Positions 58,267 to 64,000 of a stretch of DNA of 64,000 bases are shown in pieces; position 1 is the first letter of the stretch, and each line of letters opens with the position of its first letter. Both the position numbers and the translations under genes were made by a program. This DNA comes from Lentzea sp. NEAU-D7 (GTDB lineage: Bacteria > Actinomycetota > Actinomycetes > Mycobacteriales > Pseudonocardiaceae), in the NCBI RefSeq assembly GCF_026242055.1, contig NZ_JAPJDL010000014.1, forward strand, positions 124,001 through 188,000, in the 5' to 3' direction. The notes below the pieces were generated by a model. That model was not told the origin of the DNA. It was given only the letters and a program-made list of their open reading frames with translations, and did not search any database.

Positions 58267-59033
58267 TGCGCCTCCCCGCTCCCCGCGGCCACATGAGCTC
58301 AGCCCTGGTCACAGCGCTGCGCCAGCCGCCTTCGCCGCGGCCCGCGCTGCTCGTCAGCGGCGGCACCAGGGAAGCCTGGCAGGACGACGACCTGCAGCTG
58401 TCGCTGTGGATCTGCTACGAGCTGCGGATGCGCGGCTTCGACGACGTCGCCACCGGCTGGGAGGACCACCCGGCGCTGGCCCAGTTCCACGCGGCGCTGG
58501 AAGCCCGCTGGGAGGAGGCGCTGCGGTCGCTGACCGAGGTCACCTCACCCGCGGTGCTGTCGGACGAGGGTCGCGCCGAGCTGGACCGGCACCACGCGTT
58601 CTGGCAGCCGCGCCGCGAGATGCGCTCGGTGCTGCGCGACATCCACGGCGACGCCTACGGCACGCGGTCGGCGCGCACCCATTCGGTGCTGTTCACCGTG
58701 ACGCTGCGCGACCTGGACCCGTTCGCCGGCGTGGAGGACATGCCCGCCCCGACTCTCGCACTGGCGAACGCGCTGTCGCTGTTCGGCCTGCACCGGCGAC
58801 TCGTCGGGGCCCTCGTCGGCTTCCTGACCGCGGTCGACACGATCGGTGGCGATCCGTTCGCGCAGCTGCTGCCCGTCCAGTGCCCGCCCGAGGACGTCCG
58901 CCTCGGCTTCACCGCGTGCCACGAACTGCACGCCCGCCTCACCCAGCACGTCCACTCCTCGCTGCGGGCGGGCCGCACCTCGTTGAGGGGCCGTCGACCG
59001 CAGCTTTCCGGCCGGGCTAACGTGGGGTGCTGA
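58266..59033 (+). CDS. Iron-containing redox enzyme family protein, shortened
   Basis: A 255-residue protein like the heme-oxygenase-fold 'iron-containing redox enzyme' family: DDLQLSLWICYELRMRGFDD near residues 40-60 and ANALSLFGLHRRLVGALVGFL near 167. Family members are usually longer (about 340 residues, from memory) and carry a DVHVEADAVHE-type metal motif after the LHR segment; here that stretch is missing and the sequence passes directly to HELHARLTQHVHSSLRAGR. The metal site may be incomplete. ATG shares one base with the YbdK stop. Confidence 0.65.
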   Translation: MRLPAPRGHMSSALVTALRQPPSPRPALLVSGGTREAWQDDDLQLSLWICYELRMRGFDDVATGWEDHPALAQFHAALEARWEEALRSLTEVTSPAVLSDEGRAELDRHHAFWQPRREMRSVLRDIHGDAYGTRSARTHSVLFTVTLRDLDPFAGVEDMPAPTLALANALSLFGLHRRLVGALVGFLTAVDTIGGDPFAQLLPVQCPPEDVRLGFTACHELHARLTQHVHSSLRAGRTSLRGRRPQLSGRANVGC

Positions 59034-59053
59034 CAGCTGACGAAGGAGATCAC

Positions 59054-59416
59054 GTGCCTGACCCCACTGCTCTGGCCACCGTGGTCGTCGACCGGCTCAC
59101 CCCCGACGTTGTCGTGCTGCGTGTGTCCGGTGAACTCGACACCACCTCGAGCGGTTCGCTGACGGGCCCGCTGGAGAGCCACGTGACGGAAGGCCTGCGG
59201 GCCGTCGTGGTGGACCTCGGCGGGGTACGGTTCCTGGGGTCCGCCGGCCTGGAGGCCCTGGTCCTGGGGCAGCAGCGCGCGGCGAAGACCGGCGTCGAGT
59301 TCGTGGTGGTCGCGTCGACCCGGGCCGCGTTGCGTCCCATCGAGGCGACCGGGCTCGACGCGGTGTTCACGATCGCGAGGTCGGTGGACGAGGCGGCGCA
59401 GCGGTACTCGTCCTGA
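59054..59416 (+). CDS. Anti-sigma factor antagonist, STAS domain (second)
   Basis: A 120-residue STAS protein with the phospho-acceptor motif FLGSAGLEAL (Ser63) and the ending EATGLDAVFTIARSVDEA. It resembles the antagonist at 5337 and could release the second sigma factor from an RsbW-type kinase. GTG at 59054 follows AAGGAG; the longer frame from 59027 is rejected. It is in the same direction as the YbdK and redox genes, 20 bp behind them. Its last 50 bases overlap the convergent Rossmann gene. Confidence 0.92.
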   Translation: MPDPTALATVVVDRLTPDVVVLRVSGELDTTSSGSLTGPLESHVTEGLRAVVVDLGGVRFLGSAGLEALVLGQQRAAKTGVEFVVVASTRAALRPIEATGLDAVFTIARSVDEAAQRYSS

Positions 59417-59858
59417 TCACCAGGGCGGTGCCCGTCGCGTCGAAGTAGGCGCCGGTCGGACCGTCCTGTCCGATCTGCGCCATCCTCACGATGGCGGCGG
59501 CGTCCTGCTCGACGGCGTTGATCCGCATCCGGGGGAACGTCTTCGCGTACTGCACGGTGACGAGGTTGACCGCCGCGGCGGACGGCGAGTCCAGGGGGCC
59601 GCTGACGTTCACCACGACGGCGGAAGCGGACCGTTCCAGCAGCGGCAGGTAGGTCTGCAGGACGCGCGCGGTGCTCTCGACGGCCGCCTCGAACGTCTCC
59701 TCCCCGGCTCCGCCGGTGTTGACGAGCACGTCGAGCGAGTCCAGGGACTCGGCCGAGGCGCCGTCGAGTGGCGCGAACCGGACGGTGTGACCGGCGTGGA
59801 CGAGCCGGCGCGCGACCTCCGCGTCCTCGTCCGCGCCGGTGATCAGCACAGCAGCCAT
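59367..59858 (-). CDS. Short SDR-like Rossmann protein
   Basis: A 163-residue protein resembling a shortened short-chain dehydrogenase. VLITGADEDAEVARRL replaces the TGxxxGIG cofactor loop, LDVLVNTGG matches NAGG-like sequence, and AVNLVTVQYAKTFPRMRINAV carries the end of the active-site helix, but the YxxxK pair reads QYAK at best. It may not be a working reductase. ATG at 59858 was taken. The gene overlaps the STAS gene by 50 bases in the convergent direction, the longest such overlap in the window. Confidence 0.65.
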   Translation of the reverse strand: MAAVLITGADEDAEVARRLVHAGHTVRFAPLDGASAESLDSLDVLVNTGGAGEETFEAAVESTARVLQTYLPLLERSASAVVVNVSGPLDSPSAAAVNLVTVQYAKTFPRMRINAVEQDAAAIVRMAQIGQDGPTGAYFDATGTALVIRTSTAAPPRPPTSRS

Positions 59859-59868
59859 GCGTCCCACG

Positions 59869-60312
59869 CTATTCCTGACCGATGTCCTCGTACCAGAGCT
59901 CAGGGCGTTCGGCGATGAACGTCGTCATCAGCTCGATCAGCGCCGGGTCCTCGACGACCGTGATGCCGACGCCGTGCTCCGCCAGCCAGTCGTGCCCGCC
60001 GTGGAACGTCGTGGCCTCGCCGATCAGGACGTTCGAGATGCCGAACTGGCGGACCAGGCCGCTGCAGTACCAGCACGGCGACAGGGTGGTGACCATCGTC
60101 GTGCCGCGATAGCCGCGCTGGCGGCCCGCGTTGCGGAAGGCCGAGGTCTCCGCGTGCATCGAGGCGTCGCCGTCCTGCACGCGGCGGTTGTGGCCCCGGC
60201 CCAGCAGACGGCCGTCGCCGTCGAAGAGTGCCGCGCCGATGGGGATCCCGCCCTCGGCGAGTCCCATCCGCGCCTCTTCGACGGCGACGGCGAGCATGTC
60301 TTCAGCAGTCAT
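59869..60312 (-). CDS. Nucleoside/cytosine deaminase, yeast FCY1-like
   Basis: A 147-residue CDA-fold deaminase. The zinc site is His53-Ala-Glu55 (HAE) and Cys80-x2-Cys83 (PCWYC). EGGIPIGAALFD, GRGHNRR and the end ERPELWYEDIG follow the yeast cytosine deaminase Fcy1 closely, more than E. coli CodA, which is unrelated. It likely turns cytosine into uracil and ammonia. ATG start. It ends 11 bp before the SDR-like gene on the same strand. Confidence 0.9.
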   Translation of the reverse strand: MTAEDMLAVAVEEARMGLAEGGIPIGAALFDGDGRLLGRGHNRRVQDGDASMHAETSAFRNAGRQRGYRGTTMVTTLSPCWYCSGLVRQFGISNVLIGEATTFHGGHDWLAEHGVGITVVEDPALIELMTTFIAERPELWYEDIGQE

Positions 60313-60321
60313 GCATCGACG

Positions 60322-60650
60322 CTACTTCGTTTTGAACAACTTCACCGTCATGGACGTGCCGCTCTGCCGGAGAACCTTCAGGCCGGCTCCGGCGGCCGGC
60401 AGCTTCAGGGCCCGCGCCGCGGACGTAGGACGCCTTGCCGTTGATGTGCAACGTGAAGAAGTCCGACGAGCTGCGTCCAGCTGCCGTCCTCATTGGACGC
60501 CTCGACGTACACGTCCTGCCGCCTTCGAAGGGAGCGTCGTAGTCGAAGTGGTCCCACTGGTCGTACTCGGCCAGCGACTCCTTGATCTGCCCGGTGGTAC
60601 GGCCCGCGGCCTTCTGGTCGGCGAGCGCCTGCTGCTTCTCGGGCCGCCGA
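60322..60650 (-). pseudogene. Frameshifted gene relic (secreted-protein-like C-terminus)
   Basis: On the minus strand pieces of one protein can be read in different frames: RPEKQQALADQKAAGRTT, then IKESLAEYDQWDHFDYDAPF, then DVYVEASNEDGSWTQL, then SSDFFTLHINGKASYVRG, then GLKVLRQSGTSMTVKLFKTK and a TAG at 60324-60322. At least three frameshifts separate them and no start is present. I do not recognise the family with confidence; the EYDQWDHFDYD part faintly recalls M6-type secreted peptidases. Confidence 0.6.
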
Positions 60651-60682
60651 CACGTCCGAAGGTCGGTTGTCCGCGGGAGGTG

Positions 60683-60701
60683 TTGACCGAGTACTCAGTA
60701 C
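60683..60701 (+). promoter_or_regulatory. Promoter element and palindrome before the Nramp-like gene
   Basis: TTGACC (60683-60688) is followed at once by GTACTCAGTAC (60691-60701), an 11-bp palindrome with a central C. It lies 48 bp upstream of the transporter start and could be an operator. Confidence 0.35.
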
Positions 60702-60749
60702 GCCGGGAAAGTGGTGGATTCCGTTCCCCGACGTGTCGGGAGGTCGACA

Positions 60750-62237
60750 GTGTCGTCGATGCAGATCGGAGTGAGCAGGCCGCCGCTCGACGTGGCGGAC
60801 CTGCCGGAACCGGAGAAGGTGTTCGAGGTCCGCAAGATCGGGCCTGTCCAGGTGGTCCAGTTCGTCATCGGCCCGAGCCTCATCGCGCTCGGCATCTCGG
60901 TGGGCAGCGGCGAGTGGCTGCTCGGCCCGCAGGCGGTCGGGAAGTTCGGCTTCGTCGGCATCGGCTGGGTGATCACGGTGTCGGCGTTGCTGCAGACGTT
61001 CTACAACGTGGAGATCGCCCGGTACGTCATGGCCACGGGCGAGACGCCGGTCGTCGGCTGGGGCCGGGTACCGCCCGGCTGGAAGTTCTGGGTCCCGGTG
61101 TCCCTGGGGGTGTTCTACTTCGCGTTCATCTTCGGCGGCTGGGCGGCGGGCGCCGGACAGGGGCTCTTCGCGCTGATCGCGGGCCGCGGCTACCGCCCCG
61201 ACGAGATCGAGTACGTGCGGCTGCTCGCGATCGGCCTGCTCGTCGTGGTCTTCCTGATCACGGCGGCCGCCCGCAAGGTGTCGAGGGCCCTGGAGCTGAC
61301 GAACTGGGTGCTGGTCGGTTCGTTGCTGCTGGTGATGATCGTCGTGACGCTCGCGGTCGTGCCGTTCTCCGTGTGGTCGGAAGGCGTTCGCGGCCTCGTG
61401 ACCCCGGCCGCGCCCCCGGAGGGCATCACGGCGACGCAGCTCGGCGGCCTGGCCGGCTTCACGGCGCTGGCGTCCGGGCTGAACTGGTACGCGATGAGCC
61501 ACTACCGCGACAAGGGGTACGGCATGGGCCACCACGTCGGGTTCATCGCGGGCATGCGCGGCGGCAAGCAGGAGCTGCGCCCGGTCGGGGTGACCTTTGT
61601 GGACACCCCGGAGAACGCCTCGCTGTGGCGCCGCTGGTACCGGTTGCTGCTGATCGACCAGTGGGCCGTGTTCTTCGTCGGCGCGATGCTCGGCATGCTG
61701 CTCCCCACCGTGCTGATGGCCCACCTCGTCACGGTGTCCGGTCAGCAGCCGACGGCGGCGAACGTGCCGACGTTCTCCGCCGAACAGCTCGGGCTGCTCT
61801 ACGGCCAGGGCATGTTCTACCTGATGCTCGTGGTCGGGGTGCTGGTGCTGTTCTCCACGCAGCTCGGCATCTTCGAGGCGCTGGTGCGCAACTTCACCGA
61901 CGCCGTGCACGCCGTCTCACCCCGGCTGCGGCGCCGCATCGAGGACGACCCGCGCCGGTTCTACTACCCGTTCATGCTGGTGGTGCTGGCGGTCATCGCC
62001 GGCGCGCTGCACCTCGCGCTGCCCGTGGAGCTCGTGCAGATCTCGGCGAACATGTCGAACCTGGGCGCGCTGATGTTCCCGTTCGCGTTGATGTACCTGA
62101 ACTCCCGGCTGCCGCGCCCGGCCAGGCCCCGGTGGTGGCACCACGTGGTGCTGGTGCTGAACGTGGTGTTCTTCGGGTTCTTCTTCGTGAACTTCGTCCA
62201 CGAGTTCTTCACGGGAGGCCCGCTGGTGCGCTTCTGA
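60750..62237 (+). CDS. Nramp-superfamily transporter lacking metal-site motifs
   Basis: A 495-residue membrane protein with about eleven helices of the Nramp/LeuT fold. In helix 1, where metal-transporting Nramps have DPGN, it has GPSLIALGISVGSGEWLLGP (GSGEW). In helix 6, where they have MPHN, it has ASGLNWYAMSHY. It is therefore probably not a standard manganese or iron carrier; related Nramp-like proteins carry other substrates. GTG at 60750 with GGGAGG six bases upstream was chosen. Confidence 0.85.
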   Translation: MSSMQIGVSRPPLDVADLPEPEKVFEVRKIGPVQVVQFVIGPSLIALGISVGSGEWLLGPQAVGKFGFVGIGWVITVSALLQTFYNVEIARYVMATGETPVVGWGRVPPGWKFWVPVSLGVFYFAFIFGGWAAGAGQGLFALIAGRGYRPDEIEYVRLLAIGLLVVVFLITAAARKVSRALELTNWVLVGSLLLVMIVVTLAVVPFSVWSEGVRGLVTPAAPPEGITATQLGGLAGFTALASGLNWYAMSHYRDKGYGMGHHVGFIAGMRGGKQELRPVGVTFVDTPENASLWRRWYRLLLIDQWAVFFVGAMLGMLLPTVLMAHLVTVSGQQPTAANVPTFSAEQLGLLYGQGMFYLMLVVGVLVLFSTQLGIFEALVRNFTDAVHAVSPRLRRRIEDDPRRFYYPFMLVVLAVIAGALHLALPVELVQISANMSNLGALMFPFALMYLNSRLPRPARPRWWHHVVLVLNVVFFGFFFVNFVHEFFTGGPLVRF

Positions 62238-62253
62238 CGCCTCACCGCGCCGG

Positions 62254-62583
62254 TCACTTCGGCGGCAGCGCTTCCACGAACTCGCGGCAGCGCGCGATCC
62301 AGTCCTCCAGCGCCTCGTCCTCCGCCACGGCCTCCCCGCCGACGACCACCCAGCCGTTCATCGGCCGTCCGGTGAAGTCGAATACGCGGGCGCCCGGCTG
62401 CGCCAGCGCGTCGGCCTGCGCCTCGGGGCCCACCCGCGCTATCAGGTCGGAGTTCAACACTCCTACCAGCATGTTTCCGCGCCACAGGAACACCAGGCTG
62501 CCGAACATCTTCTTCGTGGTCAGGTCCGGGAGGTCGCCCAGCGACTCCCCCACGCGGTGGGCCAGGCCCTCGTCGTACGCCAC
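62254..62583 (-). CDS. TfoX N-terminal domain protein
   Basis: A 109-residue protein consisting of one TfoX_N domain: TTKKMFGSLVFLWRGNMLVGV near residues 22-42 and GRPMNGWVVVGGEAV near 72. In Haemophilus TfoX/Sxy the domain belongs to a competence activator; stand-alone copies in actinobacteria have no known function. GTG start without an obvious ribosome-binding site. It converges on the Nramp-like gene, 16 bp apart. Confidence 0.88.
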   Translation of the reverse strand: MAYDEGLAHRVGESLGDLPDLTTKKMFGSLVFLWRGNMLVGVLNSDLIARVGPEAQADALAQPGARVFDFTGRPMNGWVVVGGEAVAEDEALEDWIARCREFVEALPPK

Positions 62584-62666
62584 GCGCTGAATACTGTCTC
62601 AGCGAGTTGCCAGGCGCCTCTCAGTTTCGTGTGGCTTCATGGACGTACAGGACGAAGGAGGCCATT

Positions 62667-62939
62667 TTGTTCGGCTTGGTCGGCTGGCTGCTCTACTGGC
62701 TCTTGACGCTGTTCATCCTCGTGATGATCGGCCGGATGATCGTGGACTGGGCAGTCACGTTCCAGGCGCGCGGTGACTGGGTGTGGAAGGTGCGCCGGGT
62801 GACCCACGGCATCACCGAGCCGGTGCTGTCGCCGGTGCGCCGGGTGCTGCCGCCGGTCCGGTTCGGCGGGTTCGGGCTCGACCTGGCGTTCACGCTGGTG
62901 TTCATCGCGGCGCTGATCCTCAGGTCGGTCGTGTCGTGA
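62667..62939 (+). CDS. YggT family membrane protein
   Basis: A 90-residue YggT protein with two membrane helices (about residues 3-25 and 68-88) and the conserved ITEPVLSPVRRVLPPVRFGGFGLDLAF loop (key part EPVLSPVRRVLPP). Family members are linked to cell division or the Sec/osmotic response, but the role is open. The start is TTG with AAGGAGG five bases upstream; upstream frames have no signal. Its last 20 bases overlap the convergent flavoenzyme gene. Confidence 0.9.
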   Translation: MFGLVGWLLYWLLTLFILVMIGRMIVDWAVTFQARGDWVWKVRRVTHGITEPVLSPVRRVLPPVRFGGFGLDLAFTLVFIAALILRSVVS

Positions 62940-64000
62940 GGACGCCGGGGTTGAGCAGGCCCTGAGGATCCAGCGCGGCCTTGGCACCGGCCAGGGCCGC
63001 GCCGAAGACGTCCGGCCGCTGGCGCGTGTACCAGGGCATGTGGTCGCGGCCGACGGCGTGGTGGTGCGTGATCGTGCCGCCTGACGCGATGAGCGCCTCG
63101 GAGACCGCGGCCTTGATCTCGTCCCACTGCGCGGTGAGGCTGCCCCAGCGTCCCGGCGCGTAGACGCCGTAGTAGGGCGCGGGGCCGTCCGGGTAGACGT
63201 GGGTGAAGCGGCACGTGACGATGCCGATGCCGCACACCTCCCGCAGTGCCCTGGTCGCCGCCTCCGTCACCGCCGCGTGCAGCTCGGGGAAGCGGTCCCA
63301 CGTGCAGGCCGTCTCGAACGTCTCGGTGATCATCGCGTGCTGAGCCATCGCGTCACGCTGGTAGGGCATGCGCAGGAACGACTTCCGCCACTGCTGCGCC
63401 GCGCCCTCGACGACCTCGCCACCACCGCACAGTTCCAGCGCCCGCGCGAGTTCCGCGTCGACCGGGTGGTCCGCGGACTCGAAGGCCAGCACCAGCACCG
63501 AGGACGGCGACCCGGCGTTGAGGAACGCCTCCGCCGGGTCCAGCAGACGGCAGTTGGCCGGGTGGAGCCCGGACTGCGCGATCAGCCGAGTCGCCTCGAC
63601 GGCCCGTTCCCACGAAGCGAACCGCACCGAGGCCCCCGTCCGGTGCGTCGGCGGCTCCTGCAGGCGCATCCAGGCCTCGGTGATCACGCCCAGGGTGCCT
63701 TCGGAACCCAGGAAGAGCCGGTCGGGCGACGGCCCCGCACCCGATCCCGGCAACCGGCGCGACTCGCTGATCCCCTGGGGCGTCACGACCCTGAGCGACT
63801 CGGTCAGGTCGTCGACGTGCGTGTAGAGCGTCGCGTAGTGGCCGCCGGCGCGCGTGGCGAGCCAGCCGCCGAGCGTCGAGAACTCGAACGACTGCGGGAA
63901 GTGCCGCAACGTCAGGCCGTGCGGCTTGAGCTGGGCCTCCAGCGACGGCCCCAGCACCCCGGCCTGGATGCGCGCGGCACGACTCGTCGGATCGACTTCC
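62920..64000 (-). CDS. FAD-linked oxidase, alkyl-DHAP synthase-like, partial
   Basis: The C-terminal 360 residues of a VAO-family flavoenzyme; the N-terminus is beyond the right edge. Visible parts are the FAD-binding end HFPQSFEFSTLGGWLATRAGG and FLGSEGTLGVITEAWMRL, then the active-site HHHAVGRDHMPWY near the C-terminus, which is the alkyldihydroxyacetonephosphate synthase (AGPS) signature. Bacterial AGPS-like proteins may make ether lipids or oxidise other alcohols. It overlaps the YggT gene by 20 bases. Confidence 0.87.
   Translation of the reverse strand, partial: EVDPTSRAARIQAGVLGPSLEAQLKPHGLTLRHFPQSFEFSTLGGWLATRAGGHYATLYTHVDDLTESLRVVTPQGISESRRLPGSGAGPSPDRLFLGSEGTLGVITEAWMRLQEPPTHRTGASVRFASWERAVEATRLIAQSGLHPANCRLLDPAEAFLNAGSPSSVLVLAFESADHPVDAELARALELCGGGEVVEGAAQQWRKSFLRMPYQRDAMAQHAMITETFETACTWDRFPELHAAVTEAATRALREVCGIGIVTCRFTHVYPDGPAPYYGVYAPGRWGSLTAQWDEIKAAVSEALIASGGTITHHHAVGRDHMPWYTRQRPDVFGAALAGAKAALDPQGLLNPGVLTTRPT

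Overview
The window is a 64 kb, very GC-rich, densely packed stretch of an actinomycete chromosome. Synteny of gcvH, garA, an FtsR-type MerR gene, a BFN nuclease gene and a second MerR gene, together with WhiB, RsbW/SigF-type sigma switches, PucR and many GTG/TTG starts, points to the order Pseudonocardiales (Lentzea/Saccharothrix-like). The genus is inference. Nearly every gene is chromosomal housekeeping, regulatory or catabolic. The only mobile element recognised is one TnpB-type insertion sequence.

Layout. 1-4.3 kb: on the minus strand, a CDP-alcohol phosphatidyltransferase, gcvH, garA, ftsR, a BFN nuclease and a MerR regulator, ending in a partial Clp-N-like gene. 4.5-8 kb: a stress-sigma switch with a GAF-ANTAR protein, a STAS antagonist, a HATPase-STAS fusion, RsbW, a SigF-type sigma and a WhiD/WhiB3-type regulator. 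8-12.3 kb: an E. coli-type argS, an M50-like membrane protease, a poly-G/poly-C tract, a DUF4383 protein, a methyltransferase and tRNA-Glu(CUC). 12.4-19.5 kb: a PucR-controlled catabolic operon (symporter, ureohydrolase, TPP enzyme, aldehyde dehydrogenase) containing an unusual chain of 92-bp repeats that are translationally coupled mini-ORFs. 19.5-24.5 kb: an MpaB-like oxygenase, an oxidoreductase, an ECF sigma/anti-sigma pair, and a paralogue of the anti-sigma that has lost its zinc finger but keeps the same promoter.

24.6-32 kb: a GntR sugar-acid operon, a TetR/hydrolase pair, a glycosyltransferase and a LacI regulator. 32-38.9 kb: a molybdopterin oxidoreductase with an acyl-CoA synthetase, an orphan MASE1 protein and a secreted tripeptidyl-peptidase-like hydrolase. 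39-46 kb: a decayed DUF3237 gene, a PHP phosphoesterase, a truncated radical-SAM-like gene, a secreted phosphoesterase/MFS/beta-propeller operon and a small monooxygenase/hydrolase pair. 46.2-54.4 kb: a LivF-LivG-FadD-LivH-LivM-binding-protein operon, interrupted between livH and livM by the TnpB element. 54.5-60.3 kb: a second SigF-type sigma region with stress-type promoters, DUF4383, topoisomerase IB, a YbdK-like ligase, a STAS protein and a yeast-type cytosine deaminase. 60.3-64 kb: a frameshifted gene relic, an atypical Nramp-family transporter, TfoX-N, YggT and a partial alkyl-DHAP-synthase-like flavoenzyme.

How the parts connect. At least six promoters of the form GnnT-N15/16-RGGTAN (SigB/SigF type) stand before the STAS, RsbW, WhiB, DUF4383, SRPBCC/sigma and YbdK genes, so two distant blocks appear to share one stress regulon. 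A dyad TACC-N4-GGTA occurs upstream of both operons that encode an acyl-CoA synthetase, suggesting one TetR-type regulator. Many convergent gene pairs overlap at their 3' ends by 4-50 bp. All start choices, operators and regulons were read by eye; no database search was run.
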